A DNA stretch of 64,000 nt, taken from NCBI GenBank assembly GCA_018268035.1, contig JAFDXI010000119.1:100715-164714 (forward strand), written 5' to 3'. The translations under genes were made by a program, and so were the position numbers. This document shows, in pieces, positions 25,517 to 35,210 of the stretch. Below the pieces are notes generated by a model. The model did no database searches. It saw only the letters and a list, made by a program, of their open reading frames with translations, and was not told where the DNA came from. The DNA is from Bacteroidota bacterium (GTDB taxonomy: Bacteria; Bacteroidota; Bacteroidia; Chitinophagales; Chitinophagaceae). Every line of letters starts with the position of its first letter. Positions within the stretch are counted from its first letter, which is position 1.

Positions 25517-26359
25517 TTATGATGCGTCCACGAGATCTTCAACAGCTATGTTTAAAAAATTAGGAAGAATATGATCATGTGTCCATAAAATTTTATCAGG
25601 ATCATTTAATTGTTCAATCATGCTCTTCCATTTTTCTTCACCATGATTATTTATTACAGTTTGTTTTTTTTCTTCACTATGCAAATGAATAGTCATGCCT
25701 TTTGGATCAGCTTCGGGATGAAATTGTGTGCCGATCATATAATCATTAAAGCGTACTGCCATAATTGCCCGTGGTAAATGCGGAACATGCGGCCTTTCTT
25801 TTTCGATGGCGAGGATTTTTGCGCCTATTTCTTCAATACGTTTTTCATCTGCTTTTATCACCTGGTAATCACGGCTGTCAACAGCAAAAAAAGGATCTTT
25901 CATTCCTGAGAAAACAATTTCATCTGCGCCGTTTTTTGTCATGTGAATTGGGAAAACTCCAAACGATGTTGATTTGCGTTTACAAACATTCGCGATATGA
26001 AAATGTCTGCAGGCTAACTGGAAACTATGACAGATAAAAAAAACATGTTTCTTTGGATAGTTGTTGTAGTACTGGTTGAAGTGGTTTACATCATCTATCC
26101 ACTGCATATATTTATTATCCCATTGATGGCCTGCAGACTCCAAAGGAGAGCCGGGGCCACCACTTGAAATATAAACATCATAAGTTAAATCCGGGATTGC
26201 CAGGTTTTGCCGCACATCAAAGATATCTGTCTTTACATCATATTTATTTTGCAGAGACCAGTCTGAAATAATATGACTGATACAACGCATGCCCTGGTTG
26301 GCAAATCCATTATTGAGATCTAAAACTGCGATTTTAATTTTTCTATTATTTGGGTTCAT
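25517..26359 (-). CDS. Class I glutamine amidotransferase-like protein
   Basis: This 280-residue stand-alone GATase1-fold protein has an oxyanion segment VYISSGGPGSPLES, the nucleophile elbow FFICHSFQLACRHF (Cys as nucleophile) and GTQFHPEADP with catalytic His and Glu, so the hydrolytic triad is complete. There is no attached synthetase domain, and it differs from GuaA, CarA and PabA/TrpG in the C-terminal 60 residues. The partner or acceptor is unknown. It is probably a cytoplasmic glutamine or gamma-glutamyl hydrolase. It has its own terminator. Confidence 0.85.
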   Translation of the reverse strand: MNPNNRKIKIAVLDLNNGFANQGMRCISHIISDWSLQNKYDVKTDIFDVRQNLAIPDLTYDVYISSGGPGSPLESAGHQWDNKYMQWIDDVNHFNQYYNNYPKKHVFFICHSFQLACRHFHIANVCKRKSTSFGVFPIHMTKNGADEIVFSGMKDPFFAVDSRDYQVIKADEKRIEEIGAKILAIEKERPHVPHLPRAIMAVRFNDYMIGTQFHPEADPKGMTIHLHSEEKKQTVINNHGEEKWKSMIEQLNDPDKILWTHDHILPNFLNIAVEDLVDAS

Positions 26360-26455
26360 TCTTTAACGAAAATACAAATTTTAAAAAAGATACAAATTTG
26401 AAAAGATTTTAACTATTCACAATCGGGGAAAAATATTTTCCTGAAAAATATTTTC

Positions 26456-27265
26456 TCAGGAAAATTTATCAGTGGCTTTAACAACCATTTGTTTGATGTT
26501 GTCATCAAGTTGTTGAGCAGATGTTTTTAATAATTGCATGAGCTCTTCTTTATCACATTCACTTTGTTTAGTAGATTCAATCAGGTTAGTAATAGCAAGG
26601 ATATTAGCCAGGGGTGAGCGAACGATATGTGCATTCATAAATGCAATTTCATGCAGGTGCTTGTTTTGTTTTTGAATTTTTTGTTCGTGTTGCTCTGCCT
26701 GATTTTTTGCAGCAATTAATTCTTCTCTGTATTTAACTTCAAAATTGATACCCATGTAAGCAAATATAGCACACATGACTGCTGCAGAAAGGCTGTTGAA
26801 AATAAACATACCTGAATACATAACAGGTGAAATATTCTGCCACCTTCCTGTATCGCTACAAAATAAAATACAGATAGAAAAAGAACAAATTGAAATAAAA
26901 AGGTATGTAATTACTTTAAACAGGTTTGTTTTGAAGGTTCCCACTAAAAATGGCGTGGCAAATATGAGTGTTAGAATGAAAAGATAACTTCCGCTTTTCA
27001 AACCCTCAGCTATTGCACTTAACACCAGGAAGAAATTTACTGTAACAATTATTGCAGCAACAATATCTTTTATCAAATCAAAATAAACTGCTAATAAAAT
27101 TGTACTAAGAATAAGACCGTGTGTGATGGTGATTAGTGCAGATACCCTGATGCCTTCTATGATATCAAAAATGGCACTCAATATTACCATAGTTAGCGTG
27201 ATATATCCAAATCTGAATATTCTTTTAACCTGTTCTTTTTTCTCAAATGGAATTCTACTTTTCAT
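26456..27265 (-). CDS. Membrane histidine-kinase-like protein with DHp helix but no ATPase domain
   Basis: This is a 269-residue protein. About residues 18-175 hold six hydrophobic segments (ITLTMVILSAIFDII, ILSTILLAVYF, IVAAIIVTVNFFLVLSAIA and others), followed by a Gln/Glu/Lys-rich coiled coil (about 180-205) and a HisKA-like H-box, FMNAHIVRSPLANILAITNL, with candidate phospho-acceptor His213. The protein ends about 55 residues later, after the second DHp-like helix; no N, G1 or G2 box of a HATPase domain is present or encoded next door. It could be a phosphotransfer or signalling dimer partner, or a sensor that relies on another kinase. The STAS-like gene lies 65 bp upstream on the same strand. 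Confidence 0.72.
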   Translation of the reverse strand: MKSRIPFEKKEQVKRIFRFGYITLTMVILSAIFDIIEGIRVSALITITHGLILSTILLAVYFDLIKDIVAAIIVTVNFFLVLSAIAEGLKSGSYLFILTLIFATPFLVGTFKTNLFKVITYLFISICSFSICILFCSDTGRWQNISPVMYSGMFIFNSLSAAVMCAIFAYMGINFEVKYREELIAAKNQAEQHEQKIQKQNKHLHEIAFMNAHIVRSPLANILAITNLIESTKQSECDKEELMQLLKTSAQQLDDNIKQMVVKATDKFS

Positions 27266-27330
27266 CAGGACAATGGACGCTGAGTAATTGGATTAATTTT
27301 TTACAACCGGCAATTAAAGGTAGAAAAAAA

Positions 27331-27708
27331 TTATAAATCATCATCACTCATCAATTCTCTTTCTATTTCTTCCATCTGTACTATATCCCATGCTTCACTT
27401 TCAGTAGGGGTTATATTCAATTCTACTTTCAAATCTAAAATGTCTGCAACGGATAGGGTTTGGTCATTTACCTCACATAAAACAAATGAAATACTGCGTT
27501 CATAAAATTGTTGATGCCAGTCTGCTAAATCTGTAACCAGTTTTTCATCTGCATTTAAAACATTCTTTAAGCTGATTACAATATTTGTCTTATGTTGCAG
27601 ACAGGAATTGATGAGTTCTTTAAATTCTGCTGTTAATTTGTCAGAGGAAAAATCTGATTGAGGCGTAATCATCGTAAATTTTTCTCTGGTATCAATTTTG
27701 AAATTCAT
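27331..27708 (-). CDS. STAS-like small protein
   Basis: This 125-residue acidic protein is predicted to be cytoplasmic. The alternating strand/helix pattern (FKIDTREKFTMITPQ, TNIVISLKNVLNADEKLVTD, SISFVLCEVND) resembles the STAS/anti-sigma-antagonist fold, although the usual phosphorylatable Ser cannot be placed with confidence. The C-terminal tail (TPTESEAWDIVQMEEIEREL) is a characteristic acidic extension that I recall from Bacteroidota proteins of this type. It lies upstream of the ATPase-less kinase-like gene on the same strand and is divergent from clpC. The role is unknown; a switch protein in a signalling pathway is a guess. Confidence 0.65.
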   Translation of the reverse strand: MNFKIDTREKFTMITPQSDFSSDKLTAEFKELINSCLQHKTNIVISLKNVLNADEKLVTDLADWHQQFYERSISFVLCEVNDQTLSVADILDLKVELNITPTESEAWDIVQMEEIERELMSDDDL

Positions 27709-27803
27709 ATGTAATATTATTAAATCATTTTAACATCATGTGCATAACTGATTTGTAATATAGCTAAAAAATATTTCATATACTTGTATAAACACTTTAT
27801 TAG

Positions 27804-30332
27804 ATGGATAACAATTTTTCTGCCCAGGTAAAAGAGATTATTTCATATAGCAGGGAAGAGGCATTAAGGCTGGGAAATGATTTCATTGGCACAGAACACC
27901 TATTATTAGGATTGATAAGGGATGGAGAAAATACGGCAATTAAAATATTGAAGCAGTTAAATGTTGATTTATATGAATTGCGCAAAGAGGTAGAAATGGC
28001 GGTAAGAGATAAGACAGGAAAAAATATTGCCAACATCAACAGCCTACCTCTCACTAAACAGGCTGAGAAAGTGATAAGAGTAACAGTGCTTGAAGCAAAA
28101 GCTTTAAAAAGCCCATTGGTGGAAACAGAGCATTTAATGTTGTCTATTTTAAAAAACAAAGAAAATATCGCTACACAAATTTTAAATCAGTACGACGTGG
28201 ATTACGATTCATTTAAAACAGAATTAGGTGTAGTGCGTAGTAATGAACCGCGCAGCGAATACACAGAAAATGAAGATGATGATTTTGAAGATGAAAGAAA
28301 ACAGGGATATACATCTCCTCATAAAAAAGCTCAGGGTAATGCAAAAAGTAAAACTCCTGTATTAGATAATTTTGGGAGAGATATTACCAAGCTTGCAGAA
28401 ACTGGAGCGCTTGACCCGATTGTAGGAAGAGAAAAAGAAATTGAAAGAGTATCTCAGATTCTAAGCCGCCGTAAAAAAAACAATCCTATATTAATTGGTG
28501 AGCCTGGAGTGGGTAAGACTGCAATTGTTGAAGGCCTTGCATTGCGAATTGTTCAAAGAAAAGTAAGCAGGGTGTTGTATGATAAAAGAGTGATAAGTCT
28601 TGACCTTGCAGCATTGGTAGCCGGTACAAAATATCGGGGACAGTTTGAAGAAAGGATGAAAGCCATCATGAATGAGCTGGAAAAAAACAGAGATGTCATT
28701 TTATTTATTGATGAAATACACACAATAGTTGGTGCGGGTGGTGCCAGTGGTTCGCTTGATGCAAGTAATATTTTCAAACCTGCTTTATCGAGGGGTGAAC
28801 TGCAATGTATAGGCGCTTCTACATTAGATGAATACAGGATGTATATTGAAAAAGATGGAGCTTTGGATCGCCGTTTCCAAAAAGTGATGGTAGAACCACC
28901 AACAGTTGAAGAAACTATCCAGATTCTCAATAATATCAAACCGAGGTATGAGGATTATCACAATGTCATTTATAGTGATGAAGCAATTGATGCCTGTGTG
29001 AAACTCAGCGACAGGTATATGACTGATCGTTTATTGCCTGATAAAGCAATTGATGTATTGGATGAAGTGGGAGCAAGGGTCCATTTAAAAAATATCAATG
29101 TGCCTCAAAATATCCTTGATCTTGAAAAGCAGATTGAAGAAATTAAAGTAGAAAAAAACAGAGTTGTCAAAAGCCAGCGTTTTGAAGAAGCTGCAGCATT
29201 GCGTGATACAGAAAAACGTTTGGGTGAAGAACTGGATAAAGCAAAAACAGATTGGGAAGAAGAAAGCAAACATAAACGTTACCCAATTGATGAAGAAAAT
29301 ATTGCCGAAGTAGTGAGTATGATGACAGGCATACCTGTGAAAAGGATGGTGCAGGCAGAAAGCGAAAAGCTTCGCAGGATGTCTGAAGATATGCAGGGTA
29401 TGGTAGTAGGTCAGGATGAAGCAATTCAAAAGGTAGTGAAAGCAATTCAGCGCAACCGTGTTGGCTTAAAAGATCCTAAGAAACCGGTGGGTAGTTTTAT
29501 TTTTCTGGGTCCAACTGGTGTGGGTAAAACAGAATTGGCCAGAGCGCTTGCGAGATATATGTTTGATTCAGAAGATGCATTGATCAGGATTGATATGAGT
29601 GAATACATGGAGAAATTCACAGTAAGCCGTTTGATTGGTGCGCCTCCGGGTTATGTAGGTTATGAAGAAGGTGGCCAGCTTACAGAAAAGGTTCGTCGTA
29701 AACCATATAGCGTCATTCTCCTTGATGAAATTGAAAAAGCACACCCGGATATATATAATATTTTGTTACAGGTATTGGATGATGGACAATTGACTGACGG
29801 GCTGGGAAGAAAAGTTGATTTTAAAAATTCTTTGATCATCATGACATCCAATATTGGCGTAAGGCAATTGAAAGATTTTGGTGAAGGTGTAGGTTTTGCT
29901 ACCGCAGCAAGAGTGCAAAGTGCTGAAGAAAATAATAAGGCAGTAATTGAAAAAGCTTTGAAACGTACTTTTTCACCAGAATTTCTGAACAGGATTGATG
30001 ACGTTGTAATTTTCAATTCACTTACAAAAGAAAATATTTTCTCTATCATTGATATCTTAATGAAAGGTGTAATGAAGCGCCTGAATAATATGGGTTATTC
30101 TTTACAGATTACTGATGAGGCTAAAGAATTTATTGCAGAAAAAGGCTATGATGTTCAGTTTGGCGCAAGGCCTTTGCATCGTGCAATTCAAAAATACCTC
30201 GAAGACAGCCTGGCTGAAGAAATATTGAACCTGAATGTAAAACAAGGTGATATCTTGGTGGCAAGTCTGGATAAAGAAAATCAAAAAATAAAATTTGAAG
30301 TGGGTAAGAAAGAAGAAGAGGCTCAGGTGTAA
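27804..30332 (+). CDS. clpC: ClpC-type AAA+ unfoldase
   Basis: This is an 842-residue class I Clp/HSP100 ATPase that unfolds substrates for ClpP. It has the N-terminal double Clp-N repeat (about residues 1-145), AAA1 with Walker [10 protein letters not shown] at about 232, Walker [15 protein letters not shown], a short UVR/M-domain near 430-475 (IEVEKNR-like, [16 protein letters not shown]) that marks ClpC rather than ClpB, AAA2 with Walker [10 protein letters not shown] near 568, and a ClpB_D2-small C terminus. A near-consensus promoter element (TATACTTG, 27779-27786) lies just upstream. A terminator follows at 30352. Confidence 0.96.
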   Translation: MDNNFSAQVKEIISYSREEALRLGNDFIGTEHLLLGLIRDGENTAIKILKQLNVDLYELRKEVEMAVRDKTGKNIANINSLPLTKQAEKVIRVTVLEAKALKSPLVETEHLMLSILKNKENIATQILNQYDVDYDSFKTELGVVRSNEPRSEYTENEDDDFEDERKQGYTSPHKKAQGNAKSKTPVLDNFGRDITKLAETGALDPIVGREKEIERVSQILSRRKKNNPILIGEPGVGKTAIVEGLALRIVQRKVSRVLYDKRVISLDLAALVAGTKYRGQFEERMKAIMNELEKNRDVILFIDEIHTIVGAGGASGSLDASNIFKPALSRGELQCIGASTLDEYRMYIEKDGALDRRFQKVMVEPPTVEETIQILNNIKPRYEDYHNVIYSDEAIDACVKLSDRYMTDRLLPDKAIDVLDEVGARVHLKNINVPQNILDLEKQIEEIKVEKNRVVKSQRFEEAAALRDTEKRLGEELDKAKTDWEEESKHKRYPIDEENIAEVVSMMTGIPVKRMVQAESEKLRRMSEDMQGMVVGQDEAIQKVVKAIQRNRVGLKDPKKPVGSFIFLGPTGVGKTELARALARYMFDSEDALIRIDMSEYMEKFTVSRLIGAPPGYVGYEEGGQLTEKVRRKPYSVILLDEIEKAHPDIYNILLQVLDDGQLTDGLGRKVDFKNSLIIMTSNIGVRQLKDFGEGVGFATAARVQSAEENNKAVIEKALKRTFSPEFLNRIDDVVIFNSLTKENIFSIIDILMKGVMKRLNNMGYSLQITDEAKEFIAEKGYDVQFGARPLHRAIQKYLEDSLAEEILNLNVKQGDILVASLDKENQKIKFEVGKKEEEAQV

Positions 30333-30351
30333 ATATTCAATGAAAGAAAAT

Positions 30352-30377
30352 AGCCCCATATTACAGGGGCTTTTTTC
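30352..30377 (+). terminator. Intrinsic terminator of clpC
   Basis: AGCCCC, a short AT-rich loop, GGGGCT and then T6 lie 20 bp after the clpC stop codon. Confidence 0.85.
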
Positions 30378-30577
30378 TTTCTATGACTATGTATATAACT
30401 GATTTGAATAAATTAACCCACATGCAAAAAAAAATAAATAACTTTCCGCCCGAAGAACACATTTTATCTACCAAATCTTTTTGAGTATGTGCGGAGAAAC
30501 CTGCTTTATCGAAAGCCCAAAAGGCAACTATTCTTATGACACTTACGTATTTTATCACAAGCAATAATCCTTGAAAT

Positions 30578-31159
30578 TTGGAATCACTTTACCAATTAAT
30601 CAAGGGTTGTATTGCCAGAGACTGTAAAAGCCAGCAAGTGTTCTATGAACATTATTACGGATTTGCTTTAAAGACGGTATTCAGGTATATTTATAAATAT
30701 GATAAGGCAACTGATGTTGTCAATGACAGTTTTGTAAAGATTTTCAATAGCCTTGAAAAGTTCCAGCTATCAAAAGAAAAAGCAGAAACTGAAAAGATAT
30801 TGATGGGCTGGATGAAAAGGATTTTAATTAATACTGCTATTGATGAGTTGAGAAGACAACAATCAATGCCGGAAATTGTTGAATTGCCGGAATATATTTG
30901 GGAAGAAATTGATAAAAGCCAGAATGCCGATCAGAAGGTTTTGTATAAGGAGTTGATTTGTGAAGTAAAAAAGTTGCCACCATCTTACCGGAATGTTTTC
31001 AACATGTTTGTTATTGATGGCTATTCACACAATGAGATTGCAAAAACTTTGGGTATTTCAGAAGGTACTTCAAAATCTGCTTTAGCAAAAGCAAAAGCAC
31101 AATTGAAAAAATTTTTAGAGAACCGATATTCACATAGGAGCTATGTCGTACAAAAATGA
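30578..31159 (+). CDS. ECF-type RNA polymerase sigma-70 factor
   Basis: This 193-residue ECF sigma factor has region 2 (about residues 20-95, KATDVVNDSFVKIFNSLEKF and GWMKRILINTAIDELRR) and region 4 (about 130-185, LPPSYRNVFNMFVIDGYSHN, EIAKTLGISEGTSKSALAKA). The start is TTG at 30578: an in-frame stop lies one codon upstream and no in-frame ATG gives full-length region 2. The gene overlaps the next one by 17 bp. The downstream product has a cytoplasmic head and single membrane helix, so it is the likely anti-sigma partner. The signal and regulon are unknown. Confidence 0.92.
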   Translation: MESLYQLIKGCIARDCKSQQVFYEHYYGFALKTVFRYIYKYDKATDVVNDSFVKIFNSLEKFQLSKEKAETEKILMGWMKRILINTAIDELRRQQSMPEIVELPEYIWEEIDKSQNADQKVLYKELICEVKKLPPSYRNVFNMFVIDGYSHNEIAKTLGISEGTSKSALAKAKAQLKKFLENRYSHRSYVVQK

Positions 31160-32456
31160 TAATCTGGAGGAATTGTTTAAGGAAGCTGCCAACGATTATC
31201 CTTTAAGAACTGATAATTCAAATTGGGAGAGTGTTGCTTCACACTTAAGCAATGTGACAACAGGCGAAGGTATAAATACAAAAGAACCTGTAGCTACAAA
31301 ATCTAATGTTTGGAAATATGCTGCATTATTGATTTTGTTATTGGGTGGCGGGGTCATTATTTATTTATCTCAATCCGGACCTAACAAGAATTCAATTAAA
31401 TCAGATATTGCGATACAGCAAAATAACGGACATCAAAATAATTCTATTCAACCTTCTCAAGTTATCAATAATGACAAGCCTGAAAATATAAGTTCACCGG
31501 CTAATAATTCAGCAGATAAAGAAAATCCTGAGAATTTTAAACATGCCCAGGCATTCCATGCTCCTTCGCTCAATTTCTTGCCTAAAACCGGTAATTCCAA
31601 ACTCGATAAAAATTCGCAGGACAATAATAGTTTGAAAGACAATTATTCGGATAGCCGTGAAATGCAGACTGAAAATAAAAATAGTAATCCTGATATTCAA
31701 TCTTCAATTGAACAGAAGGAACAGAACATGGCAGAAAATAAGTTAAATACAGATGATAATGCTGTTACTCTTTCAAACCAGGAGGCATCTGCAAATACTG
31801 ATAGTCAACAGTCCCCCTTATCACAAAAAGATGTAATAACCTATAAAACACCTCTATCAAAATTTTATGGTAGTTTATATGGCGGGCCACAGTTTTCAAT
31901 GGTAAAATTACAACGAATTTCCAATGCCGGATATAAAGTTGGGATAGCCCTGGCATATAGAATGAACAAGCATTTTGATGTAGAAATAGGAGCCCAGCGT
32001 GAAGAAATCAATTATTTTACTAATGGAAAATATTTTGATAAATCAGGGTTGAAAATTAAAGAGACAACATCATTGGAAGACCTGACTGCACAAAGCCAGT
32101 TCACTACAGTGCCTGTTACAGTGAGATATAATTTTCAATCAAAAAAGAATGGCCACTTTTATGCAGGTTTAGGCGTAAATGCAATGGTGCTTACTCATTC
32201 TGAAAAATATCAATATACTACATTGAGAAATGGTACTTCAATTGATAAATCAAAAAATTATAAGTCTGTTACTTCAGCAAAATATTTCACCAGTCTTAAT
32301 GCCAATGCAGGTTATAGAAACAAATTAACTAATTGGTGTGATTATAAAATTGAGCCATATATACAAATACCAGTAAAAGATCTTGGCATTGGTAAATTGC
32401 CTATAACAAGTTTTGGATTGAATGTTGGTATTGTCAAAGATTTAAACTTGAAATAA
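31143..32456 (+). CDS. Single-pass membrane protein with outer-membrane-barrel-like C terminus; probable anti-sigma partner
   Basis: This is a 437-residue protein. The first 55 residues (NLEELFKEAANDYPLRTDNS, NWESVASHL) resemble the cytoplasmic head of Bacteroidota anti-sigma-like proteins. One membrane helix follows at about 57-77 (WKYAALLILLLGGGVIIYL), then about 160 residues rich in Asn, Ser and Lys, then a beta-rich domain from about 238 (YGSLYGGPQFSMVKL, VGIALAYRMNKHFDVEIG, TVPVTVRYNFQ, HFYAGLGVNA) resembling an outer membrane beta-barrel. The gene begins inside the sigma gene. The head and position suggest sigma-factor control; the barrel-like part may sense envelope state. No close family was recognised. 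Confidence 0.75.
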   Translation: MSYKNDNLEELFKEAANDYPLRTDNSNWESVASHLSNVTTGEGINTKEPVATKSNVWKYAALLILLLGGGVIIYLSQSGPNKNSIKSDIAIQQNNGHQNNSIQPSQVINNDKPENISSPANNSADKENPENFKHAQAFHAPSLNFLPKTGNSKLDKNSQDNNSLKDNYSDSREMQTENKNSNPDIQSSIEQKEQNMAENKLNTDDNAVTLSNQEASANTDSQQSPLSQKDVITYKTPLSKFYGSLYGGPQFSMVKLQRISNAGYKVGIALAYRMNKHFDVEIGAQREEINYFTNGKYFDKSGLKIKETTSLEDLTAQSQFTTVPVTVRYNFQSKKNGHFYAGLGVNAMVLTHSEKYQYTTLRNGTSIDKSKNYKSVTSAKYFTSLNANAGYRNKLTNWCDYKIEPYIQIPVKDLGIGKLPITSFGLNVGIVKDLNLK

Positions 32457-32544
32457 TTCAGCTTTGTTTGATGTGTTTAATGTTCCCTTCTACTCCCTGC
32501 CTATAAAAAACAAAACTTTGGGGGTTCTTTAGAGTGGAAAACTC

Positions 32545-32569
32545 AGCCTCGCTTCGGCGGGGCTTTTTA
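32545..32569 (+). terminator. Intrinsic terminator with UUCG tetraloop
   Basis: AGCCTCGC-TTCG-GCGGGGCT followed by T5 is an 8-bp stem closed by a stable C(UUCG)G loop. It ends the sigma/anti-sigma transcript 90 bp past the stop. Confidence 0.88.
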
Positions 32570-32626
32570 TTGTTTCGGATTCTGCATAGATTAATCAGTA
32601 ACTTTATCAATATAACTCAATAAATG

Positions 32627-32876
32627 AAAACTCCATTAATGAACACTTCTTTTATAACTGGTGATAAGATAAACTGATTAACTGGGTCTTGAAAGGTTCA
32701 GCAAAACAGCATGTTAATATTGATGGAGATTAATACAGCAATTATATGCCTGCTCAAAATATTTTATCTGATCAGCAGATTGCAGATGTGCCGCATACAT
32801 ACGAAACAGTTTTGCTAAAAAATCTTCTGCAGTATTTCCTGGTTAAGTGAAAGCAGTTCGTGCAATGTTAAAATAA
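32627..32876 (+). pseudogene. Remnant of a c-type cytochrome C-terminal region
   Basis: Reading across frames gives TPLMNTSFITGDK, then DKLINWVLKGSAKQHVNIDG, then YSNYMPAQNILSDQQIADV, then AYIRNSFAKKSSAVFPG and VKAVRAMLK. In that order this matches the C-terminal half of small cytochrome c domains, including the conserved MPAQ heme-ligand Met region and the VLxYIRNSF helix. Joining the pieces needs one base lost near 32668, one lost near 32792, and read-through of TAA at 32731 and TAA at 32844; the final TAA is at 32874. The CxxCH half is missing. No intact copy lies in the window. Decay of a once-functional gene is the simplest reading. Confidence 0.8.
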
Positions 32877-32922
32877 AATACAACACAACACAAGAATAAT
32901 AAACGTACATCGTTGTTAGAAT

Positions 32923-33630
32923 ATGAAAAATTTTGTTGGATATATTTTGTTGGTTACATCTTTTCTAATGTCTAAGCAATCGCTTGGACAATGCAAAACT
33001 TACCAGCTTGATGCAAAAACAAAAGACACTATCAACTGTACTGACTATCAGGGTTTGAAACAAGGCAGATGGGGAGTGCGTGTTACAGACAATCATGGTG
33101 AACCGGGTTACCAGGAAGAGGGTGTATATAAAGACGGGAAAAAAGAAGGGTTATGGATAAGATATAATTTAATGGGAGATGTGATAGCAGAAGAAAATTA
33201 TAAATGGGGTTATAAAAATGGTATTTGCCGTTATTACAATCTTGCCGGCCTGGTGCGTGAAGAAAGCTGGAGAGCTATTAATCCCAAAAATCCTTATGAC
33301 ACGGTAAGAGTATATCATTTAGATAATCCTGATAAATATGATTTGAAAATAATGAAGATTGATGCATCCACCGTAAGGCAGGGCACCTGGACTTATTACA
33401 ACCCTGAAAGTGGAACAATAATTAAAACAGAAGAGTATGTAATCAATCAATTGGTGCCTGATAAAAAATCAAATAACAATATTGATTCTTCAACTGTATT
33501 AAATCATAACAATCCTAATGATTCATTAAGTGTTGCCAGCAAAAATAAACCACCTGAAGTTTTGGAGTATGAAAAAAAGAATCAGAAAAAGAAAATCAAA
33601 GTAAGGGATGGGGCAACTGGTGTTGATTAA
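32923..33630 (+). CDS. Exported MORN-repeat-like protein
   Basis: This is a 235-residue protein with a signal peptide (VGYILLVTSFLMSKQSLGQ). Residues about 40-130 carry MORN-type or YwqK-like repeats of the form G-x-W/Y-x-x-G-x-x-x-G-x-W (LKQGRWGVRV, GVYKDGKKEGLWIRYN, YKWGYKNGICRYYNLAG, RQGTWTYYNPESG). Such repeats form short beta hairpins. The C terminus is charged and ends in a Lys-rich stretch (KKNQKKKIKVRDG). It is predicted to be periplasmic or on the outer membrane; the function is unknown. The last four bases overlap the convergent CBS-domain gene. Confidence 0.8.
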   Translation: MKNFVGYILLVTSFLMSKQSLGQCKTYQLDAKTKDTINCTDYQGLKQGRWGVRVTDNHGEPGYQEEGVYKDGKKEGLWIRYNLMGDVIAEENYKWGYKNGICRYYNLAGLVREESWRAINPKNPYDTVRVYHLDNPDKYDLKIMKIDASTVRQGTWTYYNPESGTIIKTEEYVINQLVPDKKSNNNIDSSTVLNHNNPNDSLSVASKNKPPEVLEYEKKNQKKKIKVRDGATGVD

Positions 33631-34925
33631 TCATTATCAGATTTTAATTCATTCCCCTGGGGTGTATAGACAAGGATTTTATCAATTCTATTATTATCCA
33701 TATCCACAATTTCAAACCTGAAGCCATGCCATTCGAACTGATCGCCTGCAGTAGGGATGCGTTCCAGTTCTTCTAAAATAAATCCTGCCAGCGTATTGAA
33801 TTGCTGTTCGTCTTCATCCAGGTAATCAGTATGTTCGAAATAACTTAAGAAATCATAAAAAGGAATTTGTGCATCTATCAAAAAACTTCCATCATTTCGT
33901 TTGATGATTTCATATTGTTCTTCATCCACATGAGGCACATCACCAACAATAGCATCTAAAATATCATTGAGGGTAACCAGTCCCTGTAAAGTTCCATATT
34001 CATCCACTATAAACGCATAGTGTGATTTGATTTCTTTAAATCTTTCCAGCAACTTATAAGCAGAATTATTTTCCGGTACAAACAATCCTGGTGTCATCAC
34101 TTCCTGTAATGTTGTTCCGGGTTTTGCTTTAATAATATCTTTTAAAGAAACAATACCTTTCATATTATCAATCGTTCCATCACATACTGGATATATGCTA
34201 TGAATTTCATCTTCTGGTAATTGTTTTATTGCATCAACAGTCTGATGAATTTCAAGCCAGATAATATCGCTTCTGTGCGTCATCAGTGATGTGATATTTC
34301 TATCTCCCAGGTGAAAGACACGTTCAATAATTTCCTGCTCGGCTTCTTCAATTGTGCCCTGGTCTGCACCTTCATTGATGATGGCTTTTATCTCATCTTC
34401 CGTAACATTAGATGCATATCCCCTGATGTTAAATATATTAGTGATAAATCTGCTTGACCGTGTTAACAACCATACAAATGGATAACTGATCATTGTTATA
34501 ACACGCATAGGCCCGGCAAATGTTTTTGCAATACTTTCAGGCTTGCTTAATCCAATTTTTTTTGGCACAAGCTCACCCAGTACCAGCGAAAAATAGGTTA
34601 CTATTATTACTACAACTGTTGTTGCAATGGCATTGCTGTAATGTGTAGTTAATTCATATTTTGAAAAAAAGGATACCAGGCTATCTTTAATTTTCTCACC
34701 AGAAAAAATACCATTCAGGATTCCTATTAATGTAATTCCAATTTGTGTAGTTGAAAAAAAAGCGTCTGGTTCATTAGAAAGCATCAAAGCATCTTTGGCA
34801 CGCTTGTCTCCTTTATTGGCTTGAGCTTCCAACCGGCTTTTCCGCGAAGAAACCAATGCTATTTCTGCCATCGCAAAAATGCCATTTAACAGGATCAGCC
34901 CCAGGATAATTAATATTTCAGTCAT
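33627..34925 (-). CDS. HlyC/CorC-family membrane protein (CNNM-CBS-CorC)
   Basis: This 432-residue protein of the YrkA/TlyC type is linked in family members to Mg2+ or other divalent cation transport. The N-terminal CNNM (DUF21) membrane domain covers about residues 1-190 (ILIILGLILLNGIFAMAEIA, TTQIGITLIGILNGIFSGE). Paired CBS domains lie at about 205-335 (LMTHRSDIIWLEIH, YAFIVDEYGTLQGLVTLNDI), and a CorC_HlyC domain is at the C terminus (about 350-430). The domains are complete and the length is typical. It stands alone in its orientation. Confidence 0.92.
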   Translation of the reverse strand: MTEILIILGLILLNGIFAMAEIALVSSRKSRLEAQANKGDKRAKDALMLSNEPDAFFSTTQIGITLIGILNGIFSGEKIKDSLVSFFSKYELTTHYSNAIATTVVVIIVTYFSLVLGELVPKKIGLSKPESIAKTFAGPMRVITMISYPFVWLLTRSSRFITNIFNIRGYASNVTEDEIKAIINEGADQGTIEEAEQEIIERVFHLGDRNITSLMTHRSDIIWLEIHQTVDAIKQLPEDEIHSIYPVCDGTIDNMKGIVSLKDIIKAKPGTTLQEVMTPGLFVPENNSAYKLLERFKEIKSHYAFIVDEYGTLQGLVTLNDILDAIVGDVPHVDEEQYEIIKRNDGSFLIDAQIPFYDFLSYFEHTDYLDEDEQQFNTLAGFILEELERIPTAGDQFEWHGFRFEIVDMDNNRIDKILVYTPQGNELKSDND

Positions 34926-35210
34926 ACAATGTAAAACTAATCAATAAGTATGTGTGAAGTTATATGATGCTTTTTTTCAGCGGGATTATTTGCTAATTTG
35001 TTTATTTTCAAAACTAATATCATTGCATTTTTTTGCTGAATCCTGCAAAATCATTTTCATCATACAAGAGAAATTAATATTGATTAATTGATATAATTTG
35101 TGATGGTTATATTTAATATTCTTTATCGCTGACTGATAATAAAAAAGTTGCAATAACAATAGGCAACAATAAAAAACTGTGTAGTTAATTTTTTGCTGGT
35201 TGTGGTATTT

